From the NCBI GenBank assembly GCA_021801025.1, contig JAJYYK010000011.1, forward strand, positions 21,491 to 85,490: a stretch of DNA of 64,000 bases, read 5' to 3'. Of the stretch, positions 1 through 7,757 are shown in pieces (positions within the stretch are counted from its first letter, which is position 1; every line of letters begins with the position of its first letter). The DNA comes from Pseudomonadota bacterium (GTDB taxonomy: Bacteria > Pseudomonadota > Gammaproteobacteria > Burkholderiales > Sulfuriferulaceae). The notes under the pieces were generated by a model. The model was not told the origin of the DNA and made no database searches. It saw nothing but the letters and a program-made list of their open reading frames with translations. A program made the position numbers and the translations under genes.

Positions 1-408
1 AATGGCTGCGGTGATCACAGGGAGGAGCAGTTCTGGATGTATCGGTAAGGCTGTTTTAAGCATCGCATGGGCGATGCCGGTGGCCAGCGTGAGCAAGTCG
101 GCGGCAATTTGCTTGTCGGCTTGTGCAAGCTCCTCGTTGTATTGTGTAATGATGAGATTTAACTGAGTGACCAATTGCTGGGTAGTCGCGCGACTTTCGT
201 TCAGTCCTGATTGGGTGCCCTCGTTATAACCCGCTTGATAACCTTCGGTCAGTCCGGCCGTATAACCTTCCCGGCGCGCCTGCTCATGGATGACTTTGAG
301 TTCCTCGGCCGCAGCCAGATTTGCAACACTGGATTGCTGTTCCGGGTGATCTTCAAACGAAGCCATTTCCCATCTTTGGTAGGCGGTGAGCTGTTCCTTG
401 GGGATCAT
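1..408 (-). CDS. fliH: FliH, flagellar export apparatus protein (N-terminal part, cut by window edge)
   Basis: FliH binds and restrains the FliI ATPase of the flagellar type III export apparatus at the cytoplasmic face of the C-ring. The frame is open for exactly 136 codons from an ATG at 408 to the window edge, so the C-terminus is missing. The N-terminal third carries the glycine-rich repeats typical of the family (REGYTAGLTEGYQAGYNEG, about residues 46-64). These are followed by a long helical stretch rich in Gln, Glu and Ala that continues towards the C-terminal FliI-binding region. It begins 24 bases after the fliG stop, in the order fliF-fliG-fliH usual for this operon. No other ATG or GTG lies in frame between the fliG stop and 408. 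Identification rests on the repeats and on position. Confidence 0.85.
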   Translation of the reverse strand, partial: MIPKEQLTAYQRWEMASFEDHPEQQSSVANLAAAEELKVIHEQARREGYTAGLTEGYQAGYNEGTQSGLNESRATTQQLVTQLNLIITQYNEELAQADKQIAADLLTLATGIAHAMLKTALPIHPELLLPVITAAI

Positions 409-432
409 GAGAACATCCCGCTCGTGCCATGT

Positions 433-1437
433 TTAAAGAAATGCATCATCGCCTTTACCGCCCAGAGAAATTTGGCCTTCGTCAGACAATCGGCGTACGA
501 TGAGCAGAATCGCCTTTTGCTGCGCATCTACTTCTGAGACCCGCACCGGCCCTTTGGCTTCCAGGTCTTCGCGGAGCATGTCTGCAGCGCGCTGGGACAT
601 GTTTTTGAGTATTTTGTCGCGCAGGTCAGGCGCGGCACCCTTGAGAGCGATAATCAATGAGTCCGATTGTACTTCGCGCAACAGTAATTGTATGCCGCGA
701 TCATCGATGTCTATCAGGTTTTCGAAACCAAACATCTCATCCATGATTTTTTGCGCCATGTCATTGTCATAATTTCTCAGCGCTTCCATGGCTGAGGTTT
801 CTACTGTGCCATTTAAAAAATTCAGGATATCTGCCGCAGTACGGGTGCCACCCATGGGTTGTTTTTTGATATTGTTTTCTGACCCCGACAAGAGTTTGGT
901 CAGAACATCGTTGAGTTCGCGTAATGCTGCGGGTTGTACGCCGTCCAGCGTGGCGATACGTAGCAGCACGTCATTGCGCAGCCTCTCGGGAAAATTCGTC
1001 AATACCTCCGCTGCTTGATCCCGTTCCAGATGGACCAGAATCGTAGCAATAATCTGGGGGTGTTCGTTCAAGACCAGCTCGGCAACCGATTGCGAGTCCA
1101 TCCATTTTAAACTTTCGATGCCGCTGGCATCGTTATCGCCCAGAATACGGTTTAACAAGGATGCCGCTTTGTCGTTGCCCAGTGCCTGGATGAGTACTGT
1201 TCGTATGTAATCATCTGAATCCAGACCTATGCCGGAATGTTGTGCGGTGATCTTGTGAAAATCGTTCAGCACGTCGGCAATTTCGTCATGTGCGATGGCG
1301 GACATGTTTGACATCGCCTCACCCAGCTTGTGTACTTCGCGTGGGCCCAAATGTTTCATGACTTCGGCGGCCTCGTTCTGACCCAAAGCCAGCATGAGCA
1401 CCGCAGCACGATGAATGTTTTCGTTACTCATTGCCAT
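433..1437 (-). CDS. fliG: FliG, flagellar motor switch protein
   Basis: FliG is the C-ring protein that contacts both the MS-ring (FliF) and the stator, and it transmits torque and switching. At 334 residues it has the normal family length. The N-terminal FliF-binding domain (from about residue 8, HRAAVLMLALG) is visible. The middle domain includes EHPQIIATILVHL (about residues 124-136), the conserved EHPQ motif. The C-terminal domain carries the charged torque helix near residues 275-300 (DLRDKILKNMSQRAADML). The start overlaps the end of fliF by 14 bases, which indicates translational coupling. A second ATG two codons in (MSNEN) is an equally possible start. FliH follows in the same operon. 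Confidence 0.95.
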   Translation of the reverse strand: MAMSNENIHRAAVLMLALGQNEAAEVMKHLGPREVHKLGEAMSNMSAIAHDEIADVLNDFHKITAQHSGIGLDSDDYIRTVLIQALGNDKAASLLNRILGDNDASGIESLKWMDSQSVAELVLNEHPQIIATILVHLERDQAAEVLTNFPERLRNDVLLRIATLDGVQPAALRELNDVLTKLLSGSENNIKKQPMGGTRTAADILNFLNGTVETSAMEALRNYDNDMAQKIMDEMFGFENLIDIDDRGIQLLLREVQSDSLIIALKGAAPDLRDKILKNMSQRAADMLREDLEAKGPVRVSEVDAQQKAILLIVRRLSDEGQISLGGKGDDAFL

Positions 1438-3082
1438 TTACCCATGTCTTGATGACGTTTGCGACAACTTTGGGATTGTCTTTTGCAAGCTGCTTCACTT
1501 TTTCCAGATTGGTGTGATAGTTAGCGTCGCGATGGGAGAGATGTACTTTGCTCCCTTCGACTTCGCTGTCTGCATCGAATTCCGGTTCGTTCTCTTCAGC
1601 AGAATGAACAGGAGGCGCCATCAGTTTATCAAACATCGGACGCAAGAATTTTTTGTACACATAAAGCAAGGCGATGAATGCGAGTAAATAGCGTCCGGCT
1701 TCTTTTGCCAGTTCAATATTGTCAGGTTGCTCCCACCAGGGGATTTCTGGAATGACTTCTCTGGTCGTGGCAAACGGGCTGTTGACTACATTGAGCGTAT
1801 CGCCGCGGCTTTGATCGTAGCCCATCGCTTCTTTGGCCAGGTCGCTGATTTGGGTTTTTTGAAGCGCAGTAAGTGGCGTTTTTTTTAATTTGCCATTTTT
1901 GTCCGTGCTGGTCTGGTAATTCACAACGACAGCCACGGACAAACGTTTCAAGCCGCCCATTGGTTGCTGAACATAGCGTATGGTTTTATCTACCTCATAA
2001 TTGGTGGTGGCATCTTTATGTACAATAGATGAGTTGTCCGGGGCAGGCGTCTTATTCCCGCTGGCAGATGGGGTGGCTGGCGTGTTGGTGGCCGGGGCAT
2101 TTATTGGGGCGGTGGCGGGCGCAGGCGGTTGATTCGACAGTGCGCCAGGTATACCGCTGGCGGTATTGTTGTCGTTAAGCGTCTCGCTGGTTTGCTGGCT
2201 GCGTATGGCCGTGTCAGGAGCAGGATTGGGCTTGTATGTTTCTGCAGCCTGTTCACTGTGAGAAAAATCGATGTCGGCAGTGACTTCGGCATGGACATTG
2301 TTAGCGCCGACTATGGGCGTGATGATGGCTTCAATCCGCTCTGCGATTTCGTGTTGTACGGTTTGTATGTATTTGAGCTGCGTGGGGTCCAGGCCATCGT
2401 TACCCGATTTGCTGGTGTTGTCTGAGAGAAGGTTGCCATTTTGATCGACAATGGTGACATTGTCGGCAGTGAGGTCAGGTACGCTACTGGCCAATAAGTG
2501 AATGATGGCATTGACTTGTGCGGGGTCCAGTGCGCGCCCTGGTGCCAAATCGATCAGAACGGATGCGGTCGGTTTTTGCTGTTCCCGAACAAAGACGGAA
2601 GATTTTGGTAAGGCCAGATGCACCCGGGCTGCCTGTACCGCGCTGATTGCCTGTATGGTTTGCGCCAGTTCGCCTTCCAGCGCGCGCTGGAAGTTGACCT
2701 GTTCAAGGAACTGGGAAGTGCCGAGTTTTTGGTTTTCCATTAATTCAAAACCGACATTGCCGCCTTTTGGCAAATCTTGCGCTGCCAATTTGAGGCGAAG
2801 ATCGTGAACTTGATCGGCCGGGACAAGAATGGCGCCTCCGCCATCGGAATATTTATAAGGAACATTCATTTGTTGCAGGACGGCAACAATGGCACCGCCG
2901 TCTTTGTCGCTGAAATTGGAAAATAATACGCGGTAATCCGGCTTTTGGCTCCACATCCATATCCCCGCCATGATGGCGACCACTGCCGCGATACCCAACA
3001 TCAGGAACAATTTTCGGCCATTTGCCGACTGGGCAAATTCCGTTAATCGGGGTGTGGCGATTGGTCTGCTATCTGCCGCCAT
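1424..3082 (-). CDS. fliF: FliF, flagellar MS-ring protein
   Basis: FliF forms the inner-membrane MS-ring on which the flagellar motor and export gate are built. The protein has 552 residues. It has an N-terminal transmembrane helix (about residues 25-44) followed by the ring-building motifs with the Y-V-L-F-S-N-F signature near residue 51. A low-complexity, Pro/Ala/Thr-rich periplasmic insert lies around residues 290-350. A second transmembrane helix is near residue 460, and an acidic C-terminal tail ends in the FliG-binding segment (NPKVVANVIKTWV). A clear AAGGAGA ribosome-binding site lies about 10 bases before the ATG. It heads the fliF-fliG-fliH run, while fliE starts divergently 238 bases away. 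I saw no convincing sigma-54 promoter in that gap. Confidence 0.96.
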   Translation of the reverse strand: MAADSRPIATPRLTEFAQSANGRKLFLMLGIAAVVAIMAGIWMWSQKPDYRVLFSNFSDKDGGAIVAVLQQMNVPYKYSDGGGAILVPADQVHDLRLKLAAQDLPKGGNVGFELMENQKLGTSQFLEQVNFQRALEGELAQTIQAISAVQAARVHLALPKSSVFVREQQKPTASVLIDLAPGRALDPAQVNAIIHLLASSVPDLTADNVTIVDQNGNLLSDNTSKSGNDGLDPTQLKYIQTVQHEIAERIEAIITPIVGANNVHAEVTADIDFSHSEQAAETYKPNPAPDTAIRSQQTSETLNDNNTASGIPGALSNQPPAPATAPINAPATNTPATPSASGNKTPAPDNSSIVHKDATTNYEVDKTIRYVQQPMGGLKRLSVAVVVNYQTSTDKNGKLKKTPLTALQKTQISDLAKEAMGYDQSRGDTLNVVNSPFATTREVIPEIPWWEQPDNIELAKEAGRYLLAFIALLYVYKKFLRPMFDKLMAPPVHSAEENEPEFDADSEVEGSKVHLSHRDANYHTNLEKVKQLAKDNPKVVANVIKTWVNGNE

Positions 3083-3320
3083 GGTATTGCTGTCTCCTTA
3101 AATAACTTGTTTTTGATGAACTGTATGCGGCACCACGTCGGCGCATGTTTACGCCACACTCGCCCAAGTGCATGCGAACCCACGCCAATTTTAAATTATC
3201 GGGGTTCAAGCGCTGATGAAATGAGTGGAATAAAGGCGGATTTATAGCGTTAATCTCGAGTTGGCGTTGTGCTATTGTGCCCTAAAATGATCCCCAGTAG
3301 TATATGGGGGGCGAACTATC

Positions 3321-3659
3321 GTGATCACGGGCGGAATAGATTCAAGTAAAATTGAGGCCATGTTGGCGCAATTAAAAGCGACTGCGGCAAGTGCGCAAGG
3401 GTTGGATAATTCTGTTCAGACTGCAACGGCACCGAAAACCGGATTTGCCGACGCACTTAAGTCTTCACTTGATCATGTTAATCAGGCGCAACAACAAGCG
3501 CAGCAGCTCGGCCAGAGCTTTGCCACTGGTGATGACAAAGTGAGCCTGTCCGACACGATGATCGCGATGCAAAAGGCAAATATCTCCCTTCAGGAAACAG
3601 TGCAGGTGCGCGACAAGCTGGTTGCCGCGTACACATCAATTATGAACATGCAAGTTTGA
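3321..3659 (+). CDS. fliE: FliE, flagellar hook-basal body protein
   Basis: FliE joins the MS-ring to the proximal rod. The 112-residue protein starts MITGGIDSSKIEAML and ends with the conserved segment SLSDTMIAMQKANISLQETV followed by a region ending in YTSIMNMQV, all hallmarks of FliE. The start is a GTG, weakly preceded by a run of six Gs. The usual arrangement is fliE immediately before fliF on the same strand. Here it is divergent from fliFGH and stands alone, followed by 450 bases without a gene. Confidence 0.95.
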   Translation: MITGGIDSSKIEAMLAQLKATAASAQGLDNSVQTATAPKTGFADALKSSLDHVNQAQQQAQQLGQSFATGDDKVSLSDTMIAMQKANISLQETVQVRDKLVAAYTSIMNMQV

Positions 3660-3745
3660 CGATTCGCCCGACATGGTCCAGACCCGGATCAGATTGTGTA
3701 TCAGGTATTTCTGCGACAGCCTCCAATTATTTCTTCCAGACGTTT

Positions 3746-3855
3746 TTTATCCTTTTTCCTTGCTGGTTTAAAAACCCGGCTTTCAGGCCGGCAGGAGCGC
3801 CGAACCCCGCCCTGACTAAATATCCACCGGCCTGAAGGCCGGTGACCTCATTGCT
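3746..3855 (+). repeat. Dispersed two-hairpin repeat, copy A
   Basis: This 110-base unit begins TTTATCCTTTTTCCTTGCTG and ends GGTGACCTCATTGCT. It differs from the copy at 23241-23350 at only three positions, and the similarity stops at the same bases on both sides. Inside are two hairpins: CCGGC/GCCGG at 3776-3791 and a perfect seven-pair stem ACCGGCC/GGCCGGT with loop TGAA at 3826-3843. A shortened copy is at 53774-53833 and a diverged one near 55274. The shared ends and the hairpins suggest a small non-autonomous mobile element, possibly of the IS200/IS605 palindrome-ended kind, but no transposase is present in the window. Confidence 0.8.
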
Positions 3856-3989
3856 AACACTTTCATATTTATCCGAATAATTCATTAGGCGACTCTTTGA
3901 CCTATGTGAGGGTCGGCTGGCAATTTGCGTCGAAAACTTAAAACTGGGCAACGCGTACATTGATAACCTGTCTGGCCCGGAATGGGTGC

Positions 3990-4018
3990 TTTAGTCAAAA
4001 GCCAGAATAGAGTATACT
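3990..4018 (+). promoter_or_regulatory. Possible sigma-70 type promoter for the Ehr-like operon
   Basis: TATACT at 4013-4018 is a good -10 match. TTTAGT lies 17 bases upstream but is only a weak -35 match (three of six). The position, about 90 bases before the first gene of the operon, is reasonable. Confidence 0.3.
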
Positions 4019-4109
4019 TTCCATTGTAAGAAAGTTTGGTTTTTGGCGTGCTGAACAAGACCTGATATTGCAGGCGGGGCAAGTAAACCGGAGGTAAAGT
4101 TAACGCAAG

Positions 4110-6134
4110 ATGGATGCAGCAAATATTTTGCCGATAGATGTGGCTGGTGCGATCATTGCGCTTTTGGTCGGGTTGGGTCTGCTTGGATTGGTATTGCAAT
4201 GTTTGCCGCAGGTGATTTGCAACGTGATATTTCCGTTGAGTGCGTTTGCTTCACTTGGGCTGGCTCTGACCGGTTTATGGGCGTTGGGTGCAATACCCGA
4301 TATTGCTGTTTTGCCATTAGGCCTGCCCGGTCTCCCGCTACATCTTCGTCTTGATCCCCTTTCCGGTTTTTTTCTGATTTTGTTAGGCGGCGCATCGTTT
4401 GGTGTGTCGTTGTATGCCGCAGGGTATTTCAAGACCATGGCGGGCAAGGTATCAGGTTTACTGTGCCTGGAATATCATATTTTTCTGGCGAGCATGGCCA
4501 TGGTGTTGCTGGCAGACGATGCCTATTTGTTCATGGTGGCTTGGGAAACCATGGCGTTGTCTTCTTATTTCCTGGTAACTACCGATCACAACATTCCCGA
4601 TATTCGCAAAGCGGGTTTTCTTTACTTGTTGATGGCGCATGTGGGTGCCATCGCTATTTTGCTCAGTTTCGGGGTGATGCAAGGTGGGCATGCGCTCAGC
4701 GCCTACACCTTCGATGCAATGCGTGCATCTCATCCGACACCGTTCTGGTCATCCGTCGCATTCTTGTTGGCGTTGTTTGGTTTTGGCGCAAAAGCAGGTG
4801 TTGTACCCATGCATATGTGGTTACCCGAGGCACACCCGGCAGCACCCTCGCCAGTTTCGGCGCTGATGAGCGGTGTGATGCTCAAAACGGCGATCTACGG
4901 TATTCTGCGTATGACCTTTGACCTGCTTCATGCCCAGATTTGGTGGTGGGGTGTACTGACGTTGACCCTGGGCTTGTTGACGGCTGTATTTGGCGTGATG
5001 TTTGCTGCCGTTCAGGAAGACATGAAGCGACTGCTGGCCTATTCATCCATTGAAAACATCGGTCTGCTGCTGGTAGGTATCGGCTTGACGATCATTTTCC
5101 ATGTTTATGGCAAGGACGCTCTGGCGGCCTTGTCGCTCACCGCAACGCTTTATCATAGCCTGAACCATGCCAGTTTCAAAAGCCTGTTGTTCGTGGGTAC
5201 GGGTTCGATCCTGCATGCGACTGGCAAGCGCGACATGGGACGAATGGGTGGATTGATCCGGTCAATGCCTTGGGTCGCTGCGTTGATGCTGGTCGGCGTA
5301 CTGGCGATTTCCGGATTGCCGCCGCTGAATGGCTTTGTCTCGGAATGGTTGCTGTTGCAGGCTTTTCTGCTTTCGCCCGGCTTGCCGAACAGCTATATCA
5401 ATATGCTGGTGCCGGTCGCAGCAGCGGTGATCGCATTGGCCGCTGCATTGGCCGCTTACGTGATGGTGAAGTTCTATGGGGTGATTTTTCTCGGTCAGTC
5501 ACGCGGAGAAGTAATGGAAGCTGCGCACGATGAACATGCGCACGATGCCGGTTTTTGGGAACGCACGGGCATGGGCTGGCTGGCGCTGCTTTGCGTATTG
5601 CTGGGTCTTGCACCGGTATTCGTGGTGCAACAGATTGATCATGTGACACAGCGCTTGCTTGGCACTCACCTGGGTAATGCCGCCACGGGCTGGATGTTGC
5701 TGGCGCCGGTGGATACTGAACGCGCCAGCTATAGTCCGGTCTATTTCCTGTTGGCCGTGTTGGGTGTCATGCTGGCGACGGCATGGGTCGTGCATCATTA
5801 TTATCATGGCAGGCTGCGTCGCGGCCCGGCATGGGACTGCGGCTTTCCCGCGCAGAATGCGCGGATGCAGGACACGGCCGAAGGATTCGGTCAGCCGATT
5901 CGACGTATCTTCGAGCCGTTCTTCAAGATTGAGAGCGATGTGCCTACGCCATTTGACACGCATCCAGAATACCATGGTCGCAGCGAAGACCGCCTGTGGT
6001 ATCTGTTGTATTTGCCCATCAAGCGCCTTACCGAAAAACTGGCTTCCTGGGTTTCGTTGTTGCAGCATGGGCACATTCATCTTTATCTGGCCTATACTTT
6101 TGTTACGCTCATTGTTTTGCTGGTGTTTGTATGA
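4110..6134 (+). CDS. HyfB/NuoL-like proton-translocating membrane subunit of an Ehr-type complex
   Basis: This 674-residue protein has about 16 hydrophobic membrane segments and belongs to the antiporter-like subunits shared by complex I (NuoL) and hydrogenase-4 (HyfB/HycC). Recognisable family segments include AWETMALSSYFLV (about residues 140-152), GFGAKAGVVPMHMWLPEAHP (about 229-248) with the conserved lysine and histidines of the proton path, and QEDMKRLLAYSSIENIG (about 304-320). It probably pumps or conducts protons across the inner membrane. It is the first of six co-directional genes and overlaps the next by four bases (ATGA). The start has GGAGG about 15 bases upstream, slightly far, so a later start is not excluded. 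Confidence 0.88.
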   Translation: MDAANILPIDVAGAIIALLVGLGLLGLVLQCLPQVICNVIFPLSAFASLGLALTGLWALGAIPDIAVLPLGLPGLPLHLRLDPLSGFFLILLGGASFGVSLYAAGYFKTMAGKVSGLLCLEYHIFLASMAMVLLADDAYLFMVAWETMALSSYFLVTTDHNIPDIRKAGFLYLLMAHVGAIAILLSFGVMQGGHALSAYTFDAMRASHPTPFWSSVAFLLALFGFGAKAGVVPMHMWLPEAHPAAPSPVSALMSGVMLKTAIYGILRMTFDLLHAQIWWWGVLTLTLGLLTAVFGVMFAAVQEDMKRLLAYSSIENIGLLLVGIGLTIIFHVYGKDALAALSLTATLYHSLNHASFKSLLFVGTGSILHATGKRDMGRMGGLIRSMPWVAALMLVGVLAISGLPPLNGFVSEWLLLQAFLLSPGLPNSYINMLVPVAAAVIALAAALAAYVMVKFYGVIFLGQSRGEVMEAAHDEHAHDAGFWERTGMGWLALLCVLLGLAPVFVVQQIDHVTQRLLGTHLGNAATGWMLLAPVDTERASYSPVYFLLAVLGVMLATAWVVHHYYHGRLRRGPAWDCGFPAQNARMQDTAEGFGQPIRRIFEPFFKIESDVPTPFDTHPEYHGRSEDRLWYLLYLPIKRLTEKLASWVSLLQHGHIHLYLAYTFVTLIVLLVFV

Positions 6135-7093
6135 TCATTAACGCGGTACAAATTCCTGCTGTGGTTTTTCAGCTGACCCAGTTGCTGCTGGTGGTACTGG
6201 CCGCACCTTTGCTGACCGGCTGGGTCAACCAGTGCCAGGCCTGGCTGCAAAACCGTTCCGGGGCAGGGGTGTTGCAACCCTATCGTGTGCTGCACAAGTT
6301 ATTTTTAAAGGATGCGGTCATCGCATACAACGCTTCCTGGTTGTTCCGGGTGACCCCTTACGTTGTGTTCGGTTGTATGTGGCTGGCGGCAACCATCATC
6401 CCGATCATTGCGGTGGATTTACCCTTCTCGCGTGCTGCAGATGTGATCGCACTGGTCGGTGTGTTTGCACTGGCACGCATGTTCGGCGCGCTGGCGGCCA
6501 TGGACATCGGTACGGCATTCGGTACCATGGGTGCACGGCGTGAAATGATGGTGTCCTTTCTTGCCGAACCGGCATTGCTGATGGTGTTGTTCACCGCTTC
6601 GATGCTCAGCCATTCTACCCAGTTGCCCTATATCGTGTCCGCTTTTTCCCGGCACCAGTTCATGTTGTATCCCAGTCTGGCTTTTGCTGCACTGGCGTTC
6701 CTGATCGTGTTGCTGGCAGAGAATGCGCGTATCCCGGTGGACAATCCGAATACCCACCTCGAATTGACCATGATCCACGAGGCGATGATTCTCGAGTATT
6801 CAGCCCGTCATCTGGCATTGATCGAATGGGCCAGCAGCCTGAAACTGTTCGCCTATTTTTCTATCGGCATTGCACTGTTCCTGCCCTACGGCATTGCCGA
6901 AGTGGGCCACTGGTCTGCTTTGCCGCTGTCTATCCTGCTGTTGCTGTTCAAACTGGCGCTGGCAGGTGTCGGACTGGCCCTGTTTGAAGCGCTGTCGGCC
7001 AAGATGCGTATTTTTCGTGCACCGGAGTTCCTCGGCACGGCCTTTCTGCTGGCGGTATTGGGATTGTTAATTCATTTTCTGTTGAGTGCTTGA
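6131..7093 (+). CDS. HyfC/NuoH-like membrane subunit of an Ehr-type complex
   Basis: This 320-residue integral membrane protein has about eight helices and is homologous to HyfC/HycD and NuoH. NuoH is the subunit that sits under the quinone site and couples the soluble arm to the membrane arm. Family features are the QPYRVLHKLFLKD segment near residue 55, ARMFGALAAMDIGTAFGTMG (about residues 115-134) and the acidic loop LAENARIPVDNPNTHLELTM (about 195-214). These match the conserved charged loop of this family. I chose the ATG at 6131 because it overlaps the previous stop as ATGA. The frame stays open further upstream, but inside the preceding gene. Confidence 0.9.
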   Translation: MIINAVQIPAVVFQLTQLLLVVLAAPLLTGWVNQCQAWLQNRSGAGVLQPYRVLHKLFLKDAVIAYNASWLFRVTPYVVFGCMWLAATIIPIIAVDLPFSRAADVIALVGVFALARMFGALAAMDIGTAFGTMGARREMMVSFLAEPALLMVLFTASMLSHSTQLPYIVSAFSRHQFMLYPSLAFAALAFLIVLLAENARIPVDNPNTHLELTMIHEAMILEYSARHLALIEWASSLKLFAYFSIGIALFLPYGIAEVGHWSALPLSILLLLFKLALAGVGLALFEALSAKMRIFRAPEFLGTAFLLAVLGLLIHFLLSA

Positions 7094-7094
7094 G

Positions 7095-7757
7095 ATGCAG
7101 ATGCTACTGACCTTGCAAATCGTCAACCTGCTGGCCTCCCTGCTGTTGCTGATCGTGTTCGCCATGCTGGCCCAACGGCGCATCTTGTCGCTGATCAACC
7201 TGTTCGCTTTGCAGGGCGCTGTGCTGGCACTCAGTACCTTTGTTGTGGGTTATTCTACCGGACAGCACCATCTTTATTACTCCGCCGGACTGACCTTGTT
7301 ACTCAAGGTGATGTTGTTGCCCTGGTTGCTGCATCGCTTGATCCGCCAACTGGACGTGAAATGGGATGTGGAAACATTACTGAATATTCCCGTCAGCATG
7401 CTGATTGGTATCGCACTGGTGATCTTTTCTTTTAATCTGGCGGCACCCATTTCGCAACTGGCGCATGGACTGACGCGCGGGTTGATTGGTATCGCGCTGG
7501 CCAGTGTGCTGCTATCTCTATTGATGATGTTGACGCGGCGCAAGGCCGTTTCACAGGTGGTGGCTTTCCTGTCACTGGAAAACAGTCTGTTTTTTGCCGC
7601 AGCCAGCGCCACGCAGGGTATGCCGCTGGTGGTTGAGTTCGGTATTGCCCTGGATGTGCTGGTTGCGACATTTATCTTTGGTATTTTCTTTTTCCAGATC
7701 CGCGAGACCTTCGATAGTCTGGACATCTCACATATGGAGAAGCTCAAAGATGATTGA
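7095..7757 (+). CDS. HyfE-like membrane subunit of an Ehr-type complex
   Basis: This 220-residue hydrophobic protein has about seven helices and matches hydrogenase-4 subunit HyfE, whose N-terminal part resembles NuoK. The ATG at 7095 follows the HyfC-like stop by one base. A GTG three codons earlier, overlapping the previous gene, is possible. The C-terminal section (SLENSLFFAAASATQGMPLV, about residues 158-177) is the most recognisable block of the family. The gene overlaps the next by eight bases. By position and family it forms part of the proton-conducting membrane arm. Confidence 0.87.
   Translation: MQMLLTLQIVNLLASLLLLIVFAMLAQRRILSLINLFALQGAVLALSTFVVGYSTGQHHLYYSAGLTLLLKVMLLPWLLHRLIRQLDVKWDVETLLNIPVSMLIGIALVIFSFNLAAPISQLAHGLTRGLIGIALASVLLSLLMMLTRRKAVSQVVAFLSLENSLFFAAASATQGMPLVVEFGIALDVLVATFIFGIFFFQIRETFDSLDISHMEKLKDD

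Larger units (their letters stand above)
3660..4109. other. Gene-free stretch between fliE and the Ehr operon
   Basis: No credible gene is seen here. It contains one copy of a two-hairpin dispersed repeat (3746-3855), then an A/T-richer 200 bases with a possible promoter (3990-4018). A GGAGG ribosome-binding sequence sits about 15 bases before the first gene of the following operon. The open frames on the minus strand translate the repeat itself and are not supported as genes. Confidence 0.7.

Noticed and set aside
3083..3320. Sigma-54 promoters between fliF and fliE
   Set aside because: TGGC-like boxes occur (for example in TTGGCGTGGGTTCGCA), but the distance to the GC element is one base short in each case.
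3727..3960. Minus-strand open frame of 77 codons over repeat copy A
   Set aside because: It mostly translates the dispersed repeat. The equivalent frame is an artefact of a hairpin element, and no ribosome-binding site was seen.
5499..6080. Minus-strand open frame of 193 codons inside the HyfB-like gene
   Set aside because: It lies wholly antisense to a well-supported gene, has shadow-like composition (rich in Arg, Gln, His) and no family resemblance.
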